The notes under the pieces: model-generated | What the model was told of the DNA's origin: nothing | What the model saw: only the letters and a program-made list of their open reading frames with translations | Database searches by the model: none | Translations under genes and position numbers: made by a program | Part shown: positions 10,760 to 22,545 of the stretch, one piece after another | Position numbering within the stretch: position 1 is the stretch's first letter | Layout of the letters: each line of letters begins with the position of its first letter | Origin: Moniliophthora roreri | Taxonomy: Eukaryota; Basidiomycota; Agaricomycetes; Agaricales; Marasmiaceae | DNA length: 64,000 bases | Direction of reading: 5' to 3' | Assembly (NCBI GenBank): GCA_001466705.2 | Contig: LATX02000226.1 | Span: forward strand, 1-64,000

Positions 10760-12144
10760 ACTAAAGGACGACAAGACGCCACCACGGACAGAACAACAGA
10801 TCGAACAAGACATCACCAAGGCAGAAGAGCGCCGGCGTGGGCTTCTAACCCAATCCATATCGAACCCTGGTGGATGAGTGATCCCACCGCTAACCCGGGC
10901 ATCCCGCAAGGAATTACTGACCCCCTTGCATTCGTCATCGCTAACGAGTCAGCCACTGGCAGAGACACCGACAGATGACCCAGAAATAAGGAGAACCTTG
11001 ACCCCATCATCCATTCCAGTTGGATCGAAGCCGATCGAGTACGAAGAATGATTCTCACCGACTACGCCGAAGCCATCAGACTCGGCTACATTGAATACCT
11101 CTACCAACTCTCCAGAGGAGTTAGATCCATTTCAACGACTACTACAAGAGTTGAAGAACAGTCCCCGATCACCGAAAATACAATCCGAAGTGATGGCAGA
11201 AGATAGGAAGCAGACCCAAGAGAGAGGAACCCACGGTCGAAGAAGCCGTTATAGGTTCCGCGATGCCAGTACAAGTGGTATCAGCTGTAAAAGAAGTAAA
11301 AGCTGCACTGCCGAGAGCATTCACAGGAGCACGGAAAGAGGCGAAGAGATTCTTGCACGAAGTACTGATCTATGTCGCGTTGAACCCGAAGGCGTTTCCC
11401 GATGATAGGTCGAAAAAGTTATTCCTTCTTTCCTACATGACGGATGGACCAGGAGAATTCTGGAAAAACGATAAGACCGACCTTCTACTTGCATTCGACC
11501 CAGAAGCTGAGAAGGTCACATGGGCCGACTTTCTGGAAGACTTCAAGACGTCGTTCGAACCCCTCGATCCAGCTCTGAAGGCACAGCTGGAGCTTAAGGA
11601 TTTACGAATGACGGACCGAGCCAATGAATATACGTATCAATTCACTTATCTGGCCAAACAGACAGGGTACAATGATGCAGCTCAGATCGTAGCCTTCAAA
11701 CGAGGATTACCTAGGAGTTTAGCACTTAAAATCATGACCAGACCTGAAGGCGTGCCTACCACGATCAAAGATTGGATGAACGCCACCATCTTATTCGACG
11801 AGAGTTATAAACAAGCCCAAGAATACGGGAAGACATGGGACGAAGAACATGGAGGGAAGAAGCCGCAAAGGAACTTTCGAAAGAAGGAAGAGGTCGCCAT
11901 CAAGCAGGTTAACGACTTCGATAGGAAGGAATACATGGCGAAGGGATTGTGTTTTCGATGCAGACGTAATGGGCATCGAATCAAAGACTGCCCAGATGCG
12001 CCGAAGAAGGATGAAAGGAGACGAGAAGAGCCGAAGAAGCTTTCAAAAGAGGAAAGGTTCACAAAGATTCAAGCACTGGTAAACGACCAGACAGACGAAG
12101 AAAAAGAATCACTTCTCAATCTAATGGAGAAGGAGGGTTTTTAA
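10760..12144 (+). pseudogene. gag: Gag of element A (intact core from 11263)
   Basis: The open core, 11263-12144 (293 codons), holds a Ty3-type capsid region and one zinc knuckle with the pattern CX2CX4HX4C (CFRCRRNGHRIKDC, near 11948-11992), then a Lys/Glu-rich tail. Upstream, from about 10760, a second frame matches the N-terminus of related gags (TEQQIEQDITKAEERR) but is interrupted by TGA near 10874 and 10977. The full-length protein is therefore broken, or translation starts inside. Gag ends GAG GGT TTT TAA, and pol lies in the -1 frame. The role would be to form the particle that holds the RNA. Confidence 0.8.
12135..12141 (+). promoter_or_regulatory. Candidate -1 frameshift heptamer at the gag stop
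   Basis: G GGT TTT sits immediately before the gag TAA in the gag frame and fits X XXY YYZ. A -1 slip here leads into the pol frame, which is open from this point for several codons past the stop. The same heptamer occurs at the end of two diverged gags (17003-17009 and 61817-61823, minus strand). A downstream RNA structure was not assessed. Confidence 0.4.
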
Positions 12145-15100
12145 AGCGGCGAAGGAGGATGATGGCTCTACCGCCGATAACCATTTCGCACTTTGTACTA
12201 GCTAAAATGGACTGAAATTCTATGCATATTCCTCTCCAGTACAAAGTGGGAACAAAGAACATCGAAACAAAGGCACTATTGGATTCGGGAGCCGGAGGGA
12301 GATTCATAAGTGCAAAACTAGCACAAACACTAGGAAAGAAATAGATCCAATTACTGGAGCCAATCAAGGTTTTCAATGTAGACGGAACGGCGAACAAAAC
12401 GGCTTGGATCACACATGTAGTGGAGTTAGAATTCCTGATTGCCGGGAAGGAATTCCAGGAGAACTTCATGATATCAGGCATAGGAGATGAGGAAATGATC
12501 CTGGGACTTCCATGGTTACGACACCACAACCCAATGATTAACTGGGAAACAGGGGAAATCCAGTTCCCTTTATGAAGGAAAATCCGGATTAGGAGATTCA
12601 AGGGAGTTTTGGATAGTAGTGAACTGGAGGTTCTTATTGGGGCAAAAATCACTGCCTCTCAAGAGATGGCCCATCAACAACAAATGACGAAGAAGAGTAT
12701 TCATGAACTCATTCCCTCTTATCTGTTGGGGTATCGCGATCGATTTGAAAAAGGGAAGGCCAAATGATTTCCACCTTCTAGAACTTACGATCACGTGATT
12801 GATCTCAAGGCGGACTTCGTCCCGAGGAATTGCAAACTATATCCGCTAAGCCCTGTGGAACAAGTAGAGCAAGACAGATTCCTTAAGGAAAACCTATGAA
12901 AAGGGTACATTCGCAAATCTAAATCGCCTATGGCATCTCCTTTCTTCTTCGTAGCAAAAAAGGAAAAGGGAGCACTCAGGCCGACACAGGATTATAGAGA
13001 GCTCAACAAAGGAACTGTGAAGAACGCCTACCCATTACCGCTAATTTCGGAGCTCATGGACAAACTCAAAGGGGCCACAGTGTTTATGAAACTTGACCTT
13101 CGGAACGGTTACAACAATATTTGGATAAAAGACGGAGATCAATGGAAGGCAGCCTTCAAGACCAATAGAGGGCTGTTCGAGCTGACAGTTATGTTCTTCA
13201 GGTTAAGCAACTCCCTGGCCACGTTCCAAGCCTTCATGAACGACATTCTATCCGACTTCATTGATGAAGGATGGTGTGTAGTTTATATGGACGACATCCT
13301 CCTCTTTTCCAAGAACCAGGACGAACACAGGGAGCGAACAGAGCGCCTGATGCGCCGCCTCAAGAAGCATGACCTGTTCCTTAAACCAGAGAAATGCGAG
13401 TTCGACGTCACAGAAGTAATCCTTTTAGAAATGGTCATACGACCCGGTTACATAGCTATGGACCCCGTGAAGTTAGCCAGGATAGCCAAATGGGAACCTC
13501 CATGGACAGTGAAGGGAGTTCGCGCGTTTCTGGGGTTCGGGAACTTCTACAGGAAATTCATAGGGAAGTATGCACAATTAACAAGACTCTTGAATGACCT
13601 GCTACAGAAGAATCGGAAATTCGAATGGACGAAGGAATGCCAAATAGCTTTCGATGTTCTCAAAGCAAAGTTCCTCTCCAAACCGATACTAATCATGCCG
13701 GATGTTGACAAACCTTTCGTTATCGAAGCAGACACATCTAAATGGGCTACGGGAGCAGTTCTCAGGCAGAAAGGGACTGATGGCAAATGGCACCCCTGCG
13801 GGTACCTTTCAAAATCTCTATCGCCGATGGAGCGGAATTACGAGATCTATGACCGTGAACTCTTGGCCATTTATCAAGCGTTATTGGAATGGCGACATTA
13901 CCTTATCGGAGGGAACTTCAAGGTCGTAATCCTATCAGATCATAAAAATCTGACGTACTTCAGGACGGCACAGAAACTGAACAGACGACAAGCCAGATGG
14001 AGTCTCTTTCTATCAGAATTCGATTTAGGGTTGATCCATGTTCCTGGGAAATCAATTACCCAGGCCGATGCCCTGTCTCGGCGGAGTAATGAACAAGATG
14101 AAGTGGATAGCGATAACGAGGACATTATTATGCTGCCGGAACAGCTCCTCATCAAAGGCATCGATTTAGGAATGAAGGAAGCGATTGTTGAAAGATTGGG
14201 CCTGGACGACTTCCATAAGTCGGCTTTGGAGCAGCTATTGCACCAGGGCATGCCGCCAATCAAATCTGCACTCTCAGACTGGAGAATCGACGACGAGCTA
14301 CTGTTCTTTCAGGGACGGCTATATGTGCCGAATGACGACGACCTTCGGCGTCAAATAGTTCGGACCATACATGAAACACCAGGTGTCGGACACCCAGGAC
14401 AGTGGAATATGGTTGAACAGGTACAGCGAGACTTCTGGTGGCCTGGAATGTCGAAATTCATCTGATCCTTCGTTGATGGTTGTGTAGTATGTCAGCAGTC
14501 CAAAGTCAATACACACCCCACAAGGACACCCATACAACCGTTGACAGCGACACCGAACTCCTTCCCATTTCAGGTCTGCACAATGGATCTCATTACGGAC
14601 CTACCGGAATGCGACGACATGGATTCTATTCTGGTAGTGGTGGACCACTCCTCTACAAAGGGGGTAATTTTCATCCCATGCACCAAAACAACGGACGCCA
14701 CGAAGATAGTGGAACTGTTAATTCAACATCTTTACAGAAGGTTCGGGTTACCGGACCGTATCATTTCAGATCGAGACCCCAGATTCGCGGCAGAAGTGTT
14801 TCAAGAAATGGGGAAACAGCTGTCTATCAAACACTCAATGACCACGGTGTTCCATCCACAAACAGATGGAGAAACAGAGCGGGTCAACCAAGAGATCGAA
14901 GTCTACCTTAGGGCATTCTGTTCGAAAGAACAAACCAGATGGAAGGAATATCTTCCCTTAGCAGAATTCGCACATAACAATCGAACCCATTCCGTTCTCA
15001 AGAAATCCCCATTCTTCATGATGATGGGATACCACCCGCATCCACTTCTGACTATATTCGAAAGAACAACGATTCCATCGATAGAAGAACGGCTTCAAGA

Positions 15101-15644
15101 ACTGAAGAGAGTCTGAGAAGAAACTGCAAGTCTACTGGAACTCGCACGACAACGCATGATACGGAGAGAGAAGCAGAAGTTAGATACCTTCGAGAAAGGG
15201 CAGAAGGTATGGTTAGAAGCAAAGAATCTAGCCACAGGATACCTGTCGAAGAAATTGGCTCCGAAAAGAGAGGGACCGTTCAAGATTCTCGAAGTCCTAG
15301 GACCGGTGACGTATAGGCTGGACTTACCACATCAATGGAAGATTCACCCTGTTTTCCATGCGGCCCTTCTGTCGCCGTATAAGGAAACTGAAGCTCATGG
15401 ACCAAGTTTCATAGAACCACCCCCAGATCTTATTGACGGGTTCAAAGAATATGAAGTAGAGGCAATCGTGGGACATAGACCGAAGAAGCGGCCTCAAGAG
15501 TTCCTGGTTTCGTACGCAGGGTACAATTCGTCGCATAATCGATGGATCCGAATAGAAGGAATGGTGAACTGCCTAGACCTTCTCAAAAACTATATAAAGC
15601 AACATAAACTAAAACCGAAAGACCCCATCCCCATTTCAGATTAA
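12144..15644 (+). pseudogene. pol: Pol of element A: PR-RT-RNase H-IN-chromodomain
   Basis: One frame throughout, with no frameshift. Protease has LLDSGAGGRF at about 12276. RT has YMDD at 13284-13295, intact. RNase H starts near 13720 (EADTSKWATGAV, later SDHKNLTYF). Integrase has an HHCC finger (about 14370-14495) and a DDE core (D in TDLPE, D in SDRDPRF, E in RVNQEIE). The C-terminus is a chromodomain-like block (about 15455-15600). In-frame stops are TGA at 12213, 12573, 12765, 12897, 14463 and 15114, and TAG at 12342. At 14463 and 15114 relatives have Arg, as expected for CGA to TGA. Motifs are otherwise well kept, so inactivation is recent. Confidence 0.92.
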
Positions 15645-15646
15645 TC

Positions 15647-16330
15647 ATGTCCAACATCACCTCTTCATCCTCCTCCACTCAGAACTCCAATCTCGAATTG
15701 ATCAATGCTCAGGCAGCCCTCACCCTCGATCTTGTCAGCGATTCTCCTCCTCCCTATCACTCAATGGAATCCACACACGTTCCTTTACCCCACCATCTTA
15801 ATGAAGACCGACTGTGCCTTATGAACCCTATCCCCGTCCATGCTATCCCCATCTCCTCCCTCTATAACTTCCCCTATCCGACTGTGCCAACAACTATCGA
15901 TAACCGGTTCGAGATATGGACCCCTCTGACGATCAAGGAGGAGGTAGATTACGCCGCCGAAAGCCCAGAATCGTGCAAAGCGCCGTGTTGTTACACACCA
16001 AAGACTTCGAATAGAAGACCAGTAGGTGTAATACGATGTTACCACCCAGACGTCATTGGAGAGTACATCAAGTACTACGTCTGCATTAGGTGTTTCGGAC
16101 TCAAACACCGATTTTGCAGGATGGACGTTATGGAGCGACAAAAGATAGAGCAGCCATGGCTGAAAATTGGAGAGACAGAATGGAAGGTGGTGGATCAAGC
16201 CACCAAACCCTGGGGCCCCTGTTGGGACGAGAACCCCTGGGAGAAGAATTGGTGGGTGGATGCAGCAGAATGGGCGAAGTGGAACAAAGAAAACGGCTCA
16301 ACCCGGGAGTCTGGTGTGCCAACAGAGTAA
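15647..16330 (+). CDS. Third ORF of element A, unknown function
   Basis: 227 codons starting 2 nt after the pol stop, ATG in atcATGtcc, and uninterrupted although pol is not. The N-terminus is Ser/Thr-rich (MSNITSSSSSTQ), then Pro-rich. The C-terminal half holds a Cys cluster (CKAPCC, then IRCYHP, then VCIRCFGLKHRFC) and ends Trp-rich with acidic and basic residues. A minus-strand X element has an ORF at the same place that also starts MSN plus Ser-run and also carries Cys clusters. A nucleic-acid-binding accessory protein is a guess. Overlap with the antisense frame 15785-16198 is probably chance. Confidence 0.75.
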   Translation: MSNITSSSSSTQNSNLELINAQAALTLDLVSDSPPPYHSMESTHVPLPHHLNEDRLCLMNPIPVHAIPISSLYNFPYPTVPTTIDNRFEIWTPLTIKEEVDYAAESPESCKAPCCYTPKTSNRRPVGVIRCYHPDVIGEYIKYYVCIRCFGLKHRFCRMDVMERQKIEQPWLKIGETEWKVVDQATKPWGPCWDENPWEKNWWVDAAEWAKWNKENGSTRESGVPTE

Positions 16331-16392
16331 TCGTTCAAGACTGAGGATTGTAGTCTGTCAGCAGTGGAATCCTGACCATGACACAGGGGTAG

Positions 16393-16813
16393 TGTTACGT
16401 TTTCTTTTCTTTTCTCTTTCTTTCGCCATGTAAACTTCCTTTCTCCATTTGTTCACCATCCCCATCTCCACTTCCTTTTCTCATCTCACGACTGTGTAGT
16501 ATTATATGCCGACGCCAACAGACATTACTCATATCCCGATAGCTTGGGAGATATTAGACAATCATCGAACTTCTCGCTATTCATATATAGTTAGTTTAGC
16601 TCGATTGTAATGTATTTAAATGCTCAAGCTAAGACTCTAAGTCTTCAGCTTGACCTGGTTTATTAATAACTTGTGTTAACGCCAACATCGAAGGACCTCT
16701 GAACTTCAGCAACCGCTGAACGAACTCAAACTTGAACTTGCTACATCTGACTGAGCAGAGCTTACACTTCGCTAAGATAGTTGGATAGGCGTTGCTGCGC
16801 AAGTAACGTAACA
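16393..16813 (+). mobile_element. 3' LTR of element A
   Basis: 421 bp ending CGTAACA and followed by TTTTG. A purine-leaning stretch (acacaggggtag) precedes it and may be the plus-strand primer. TATTTAAA at 16613-16620 lies 32 nt upstream of tcagcttgacct (16645-16656), placing the likely transcript start at the segment complementary to the priming site. Confidence 0.93.
16613..16620 (+). promoter_or_regulatory. TATA-like box in LTR A
   Basis: TATTTAAA in the 3' LTR; the 5' LTR has TATTTCAA at the same place. Related LTRs keep a TATTTAAG version (near 8800, 18615 and 24896). Confidence 0.5.
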
Positions 16814-16853
16814 TTTTGGGTAGTTTTCCACTAGTCTTATTTTAGACAAATTA
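16814..16853. repeat. Repeat R, right part
   Basis: Continuation of R after element A: ttttgggtagttttcc to tagacaaatta. The intact copy at about 33838-33873 reads ttttgagtagttttcc to tagacaaatta. Confidence 0.65.
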
Positions 16854-16999
16854 CTGAGTCTAAGAGGGGTTTTGTTTTGACATTTTTGCTTCCCACTTTG
16901 TATTTGAAAGGAATGTGCATGGAATTTTGATCAATTGTAGCTAGTACAAAGTGTGAAATCATTATTGGCAGTGCCAGGACATCATACTCCTCTGCTTCT
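16854..16999 (-). pseudogene. pol: Protease start, family B, truncated by repeat R
   Basis: The minus strand encodes ISHFVLA, then YKVGSKNVKTKPLLDS, the segment that leads into the DSGA active site. Repeat R begins just at that point, so the catalytic motif is lost. The frame is not in register with the gag that precedes it. Confidence 0.65.
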
Positions 17000-18378
17000 T
17001 CAAAAACCCTCTTGCTCCATTAGATCAAGGAGAAGTTCCTTTTCTTCTCTTGGTTGGTCATTTACAAGAGCCCAGATTTTCACATACCACTCTTTCTTTG
17101 TCATCTTCTTTGGTTCTACTTTCTTGACCCTGTCAGGGCAATCCTTTACCCTGTGACCATTCTTTCTGCATTGGAAGCATAGTCTTTTTGTCATATATTC
17201 CTTCCAATCTTCTTCACTGATTCTCTTTACTGAAACCTCATCCTTCTTTTGGAAGGTCTGCTGCTGGTGTCTGTTGTCCTTGTCCCACTTCTTGCCATAC
17301 TGCTGTGCTTGCTTCTATGTTTTATCAAACAGAATGGCTGCATTCATCCAGTCCTTTATATTCTCCAGCTTTCCTTCTGGCCTGGTCATGATTTTCATTA
17401 TGAGACTCTTTGGGAAGTCCCCTTTTAAAAGCTTCTACCTGAGCTGTGTTGTTGTATCCAGTCTAGTCTGCCAGGTACTGGAATTAGTATGTGTATTCAT
17501 CAGCTTGTTCCTTCATCTTCAGATCCTGGAGCTTCATCTAAGCATCAAGCTCTGTATCCAAGGGTTTGAATGACATTTTGAATTCATCTAGAAAGTCTTT
17601 CCATTTGGGAGCTTTGCTCAGGTCTTCCTCTGCTAGAAGCATCTCTGTCTTCTTGTTCTTCCAAAACTGTCCTAGCCCATTCTTCATGTAGGAGAGTATA
17701 AATAGCTCTTTCAACCTGTTGTTTTTGAATGCTTTAGAGTTTAACATGATGTACAGCTGTACTTTCAAGAGGAACTTCTTGGTGTCTTTCCATTCTTCCA
17801 TGAATGGCATTGGTAGAGCAGCTTTAATCTCCTTATCATCAGATACTACTTATACTGTTGATCCAATGGTGGTTTCCTTGGGTTTGGGTCTAGGCTCAGT
17901 CTTTGACCTGCTCTCTTGTGGCTTCTTCTCTTCAGACATTTCTGTTAACAGTTTTGGCATACTCAGTCTGAGGCTGGTTTTCAAGGCTTTGAGGAGTTTC
18001 TGGAATGAATCTTTCTCTTCAGGCAAGTTGAAGGAGATATCTGGTGTTAATAATTCTTCTTTTATAGATGTCTTCTTAAATAACAAGGGTTCAGAGTCTT
18101 TTTCTTTGATGCCATGCACTGTGAATTCTGGAGGTCAAGATTTTCTTTGTTTCAGGTTCTTTGGCTAGAGTTTCTTCCAGATACTGCCTCAGTGGCAATT
18201 GCAATGGCAGTGGTGTCAGTATCTGTCTGCAGGATTGATGAGTTAATGGTGGGATCACTTGTCCACTAGGGTTCAATATCAATTGGGTTTGTAAAGTATG
18301 CCATCTTTCTTCTGCTTTAGCAATGTCTTTTTTAATCTGTTGTTCTCTTGTTGGGGGCTTTATTTGTTTTGGTGGCAT
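17000..18378 (-). pseudogene. gag: Gag of a B/Y element, broken
   Basis: The minus strand starts MPPKQIKPPTREQQIKKD at 18378 and continues through at least three frames (18378-18091, 18119-17850, 17810-17538), then, after further breaks, the zinc-knuckle part (17194-17000) with CX2CX4HX4C and the end MEQEGF. The capsid core (FKNNRLKELFILSYMKNG..FWKN) is clearly homologous to element A gag. Ends with the GGG TTT T heptamer before TGA. Its 5' LTR is directly upstream. Confidence 0.8.
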
Positions 18379-18424
18379 CTTGTCCTGTCTTGTGATGCCT
18401 TAACCTAGATAGGTTGGCTATTGA

Positions 18425-18436
18425 TCAGCTTGACCT
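18425..18436 (-). promoter_or_regulatory. Putative self-priming site of the B/Y element
   Basis: On the minus strand aggtcaagctga follows the LTR by 2 nt, exactly as in element A. It is complementary to tcagcttgacct in the same LTR (minus strand of 18579-18590). The LTR body has diverged widely while this pair is kept. Confidence 0.6.
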
Positions 18437-18438
18437 TG

Positions 18439-18819
18439 TGTTATGTTACTTGCATCAGCCAGTGACAAGCTTCCTTCTCTCTTTACTAACAACAGTAAAG
18501 CAGACACAAGTCAAGTTTGAGAATGTTTCAGAAGTTAAGAGTTTGATCATTGTGTTGACACAAGTATAGGATTTAACCAGGTCAAGCTGAAGAACTTGAA
18601 CTCTAGTACGAGCACTTAAATACATACAGCCAATGTCTACCTAATAGTTCATATGTAATTGGTTGTATTAGATAAATATGAGTAATGCCTGGTTCTACCA
18701 GAATATGCTGACATTGTGGTATTACAGTAATAGGAGAAATGGAAGGGAAGCTAGGAAGGTGTATAAGTCCAATGGAAAAGAGGAAGCATGTAAGTATGTA
18801 ATTAGAGGAAATTGTAACA
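18439..18819 (-). mobile_element. 5' LTR of the B/Y element
   Basis: 381 bp, reading on the minus strand TGTTACAATTTCC to CATAACA. It has a TATTTAAG box, then the ttcagcttgacctgg core. It is followed internally by the priming site and gag. A fragment of the same LTR type lies at 45730-45943. Confidence 0.75.
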
Positions 18820-19699
18820 GTGTATGTATGTATACTCCATGGTGATAAGAAAACTAACCTAAGGATTCCAACAGTATGGAAGTTTCAGAAAACCACTAAG
18901 ACATGTGAATAGTGGGTGGAATGACTATCAGCTGGAAAAAGAGGAGCATACATAGATATGGAAACTAATAAAGGAAACAGAAAGTAGTGCAAGAGGAACT
19001 TCATGGAAATAACAGGAGTGCTGATTCCACAACTGAGCTGAGAAAGTAAGAGACAGGAACAATAGATTTAATTCAGTTCCAAAGACAAAAGAATATTTGA
19101 TCAGATGACTAAATATAGAGCACTTATGCATATATATACAGAGAATGACACGTATAGAAAAGGCTTAGAGATTGGCAACAGATAAGAAAAAGAAATTTCA
19201 TAATAGACTTATCTATGTGAATGAAGAAATAAGAGTAATGACAAGAAGCATAGGATGTGATAGTAACATACACCTGATGATAAAGACATGCTTGGCTCAA
19301 GAAATATTTAAGTCTGAAAAGAATCAGGGCTTATAATATTTTCATGCATTAGTGAAGCATATGAATATGAGACAAGTTTGATTGTTTCAGTAAGCAAATA
19401 GTAAGGAAACTATAGCTACTGAAGTAAAAGTCCAATTAGACAGAAAATATATAAGTACTTGAGATGAATGTACTTATGATATTTCTGCAGCAGAGATATG
19501 AGATATAGAGAATATTTAAGTATGCAGGATAAATGTACTTAAATATTCTGGCAGCAAGAAAGTATAGATGAGCAGTAAAAGATAATATTATGTCCAATAA
19601 GTGATATGATAACCCAGCCCAGTGCCAACCAAGAAAGGAACATGACAAAGTTCTATGTTGGAAGGGTATAAAGTACCTTGTTCTTGTCAATTGACTCGG
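18820..19699. other. Purine-rich stretch with no recognised gene
   Basis: Between LTR Y and the end of the spliced minus-strand gene. It is AT-rich with many gaatatttaag-like motifs. No domain or repeat family was recognised. It may hold the 3' untranslated region of the neighbouring gene. Confidence 0.35.
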
Positions 19700-19705
19700 G
19701 AGCAG

Positions 19706-22545
19706 TCAAGAGACATAGGAGACTGAAGAATGCAATACTATCTGAAGCAACGACAGTGTCAACAAGGACACAGGTTGTGGAACATCCACCAGCTTACTAG
19801 AAAGTAGTTGGTTAGTAAGAGAATAAAATAATAAAGAGTAAACAAGAAACATACTAAAGATTGGCATTGTCAGCTGCCATAGCACTGGCCTCATTAGTTG
19901 AGTCAATGGTGATTGTAGAACTAGCTGCATGAGGGGTAGCAGGTGCCAGAGCTGAAGGCACAGCATTAGCAGTCTAAGAAAAGAATAGAATATTAGTGAG
20001 AAAGAAAAAGAAATAAGAGATAAGAGACTTACAGAGTTTGATGGACCAGCTTTATTCTCGACAGTGCAACCTTCAAAAAGCAGAGCTTCAGACCCATTGA
20101 CTATGACAACCTTATTGTCAATGATCATGTATGAGCCAGACTTCAGACTGGTGACATTGAAGTTGGTGCCCTTTAAAATAATCTGTATGTCACTTAGAGA
20201 AGCAGAGAATGCATCCACAGGACAAACAACTTCAAATTTGTAGCTGTCAGGAACACCCATGTCTCTAGCAATCCAACCCAGAGAAGTGCAGAGAATGTTG
20301 AGTTGGTTCTCCAAGAGTGAAAAGTTGGGATTGCGCCAGAACAGGTACTTCAGGATGACATAAGGATCAGCGCAGCTTGCTTGAAGGAGCTCTTGATGAT
20401 GACAAAGAGAACTCTTGATAGATTCCTCTTGAGCATAGAGGAGGGCAATCTGTTGTCAGATGCTGAAGGACAAAACCATTAGATCAAAGATGGCAGAAGT
20501 CTGGAAGGCAAGACCTGAGAATATTAAGGTTAGAATGATAATAAATGAGAGAGATGGAAGAACATTACCAGCAAGACTGCTCAGCAATTGAACAAAATGT
20601 TGGTTGTTCATGGTGAAAGTGTTGAAGAAGTACATTCTAAATGAGCATTGCAATTGAAGGTGAGAGCATTGTTGACAGTGGGTGGACATCCCTGATCCAA
20701 TTTCACAACAAGAATTGGCAGCATCACATTGAGTGCAGGAGAGTTCATTGTTAATGTTTGCATCAACCTATAGAAGAGAAGAATATTTAGAGAGAGACAT
20801 AAAGATATGAGAAAAAGAAAGAATATTACCCTAGAATGAGTGGTCAGAGCAGACACAATCTTGTGAACAGGCCAGAAAGTGTCACTGAGGCCAAGATTCA
20901 GCAATCCAGGGTGAGCTAAGAAGAAAATAGTTAGAGAGTACCTCCACAGCCTTAGTTTGGCCAAGAGCTTGAAGAAGATGAAGAACATTGAAAGTGTTCT
21001 CTTCAGCAGGGCAACCTTGGCCAACTCCACCAACAATCTCCTCCAGATCAAGATCCTGGATAGATTTGACAATGGGTGGTTGAGAGGGATCCAGTTTATC
21101 AATACCCATATCATCAGCTCCCTACTCAATCAGAGAATATTAACAAAAGATTAAGAATATTTTAGAAGAGGAGACTTATGTCCTTCTCCTCTTTATCAGA
21201 GGGAGAGTTGACAGCACATTTCTTACCCTTGGGGTCAGAACTAAAAAAAAAAGAGAAAGGAATATTAAAAACAAGAAGGAAACAAACCTTATCTGCAGCC
21301 TTAGTAGCAGTTCAAGAGTGTTTTCTGGCAGGAGGCTACAGTAAGGGTCAGTAAGAAAGAGATTTAAAAAGAAAAAATATTAAGACAAACCTGAGGAAGT
21401 GAGGTATCAGGAACCTTACACTTAGACAAAGACAGTTCAGTCTTGATAGTCACCTGGGTAGAAGAAGAGGTGGCTGCTCAAGGGTATAAGAGGGGTAAAT
21501 ATTAAGTACAGGAACAGCTCCATAACAGTATTGGAACTTACCTTCAGCTTGGTTTTACCAGAAGTACTAGAGTGGGCCAGCTATGAGAGAGAGAACATGA
21601 GAAATAGAACAAGAATATTAAGAGGAATGAGATTATGTACCACTTCAATGATAGGGGTAGCACAAGTGGGAGGTTTGATGATATGTGCAGGTCATTTGGA
21701 AGACTTTACTTTGACCATGTCTTCATCACCAGAGGTGTCATTGTTGCTACTGTCTGATTCTTTGTGGTCAGAAATTTCAATGTCATTGTTGATGTCCAGA
21801 ATGTTGTGATCTGGATCATACTCAGCCAGAATATCCTCCTTTGAAGGAAATGTGTGGAAGGATCTAGTGGCTGGAAAGAAGACAATATTAATAAGGGATA
21901 AATGAAAGAATAAGGACATGTACCTTGAGACCTAGAGTATGCTTCCAAAAATGAAATCGAGACTTCAAAGGGAAAGAGCTGTATAGGTTATCGGGGATAG
22001 CAATGGAAAAACGAGACTCAAGACACTTGAGGAGCTGGAGAGCTAACATGAGGAGACACATGAAGGTCTGGGGGAACCAGAACCTTCCACAGTACTCATC
22101 AAACAAAACCTGGAAGATAATATTAGAGAAAGGATAAGAGATTAGAGAAATAAAAAGAGGAACCTACCAGAGGGGTTTTCATAGCCAGAAAGGCAAAATT
22201 TACATGAGCAGAAACATCAGCAAATGGTGAAGACTTTCCTTCGAGGTGTTGCCAGATGTTACAACAGATGGAAGAGAGGAGATCACAGTAAACATAAAGC
22301 ACACTGAGGGTGGTGGCATTGAGAGTGGATGATTGAGGAAGAGAGTTGACCTTCAACTTTGAGGAAGATGCAATGGGAGCAGCAGGCTTGCTCTTAACTT
22401 TGCAAGTAATGTCAAATGAGAGGAAAGGAGGAAAGAAAGAGGATAGTCCAAGTTGAAACAGACCCTGCTTAAATATTTGTCAGCAATCAATCTAAAATAT
22501 TTAAGTGAATAGAGCAAGAAGAATATAGAAAATAATGTTACCAAA
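19706..22545 (-). pseudogene. Multi-intron gene beside repeat E, decayed, function unknown
   Basis: Read on the minus strand, exons alternate with short GT..AG introns: 22110-22167, 21871-21923, 21581-21640, 20768-20829, 20515-20568 and 19974-20032 (53-62 nt), several with TTAATATT before the acceptor, and more between 21500 and 21130. Exons encode a 5' block rich in aromatic residues (FDEYCGRFWFPQTF), an acidic low-complexity block (NNDTSGDEDMVK), a Cys cluster near 20730-20640 (CX2CX5CC, then CX2CX6CSF) and a C-terminal block (FSLLENQLNILCTSLGWIARD). TGA stops at 21692-21694 and 20456-20458, a GT-to-AT donor near 21180 and a frame slip near 20915 show decay. No known family was recognised. 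It directly abuts repeat E. It may be a retroelement-borne accessory gene or a captured host gene. Confidence 0.65.

Larger units (their letters stand above)
10294..16813 (+). mobile_element. Element A: structurally complete Ty3/Gypsy chromovirus
   Basis: 6,520 bp with two 421-bp LTRs and a perfect 5-bp target duplication TTTTG (10289-10293 and 16814-16818). The order is 5' LTR, priming site, gag, pol (PR-RT-RNase H-IN-chromodomain), a third ORF, a purine stretch and the 3' LTR. The uninterrupted target is seen in repeat R near 33840, which supports a simple insertion. It is the youngest and most CpG-rich piece of the window, but pol has seven in-frame stops, so this copy is dead unless trans-complemented. 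Confidence 0.93.

Noticed and set aside
12116..12652. 178-codon minus-strand ORF opposite element A protease
   Set aside because: Shadow of the pol frame; a similar antisense frame is open opposite element C protease (61312-61746), as expected from shared codon usage.
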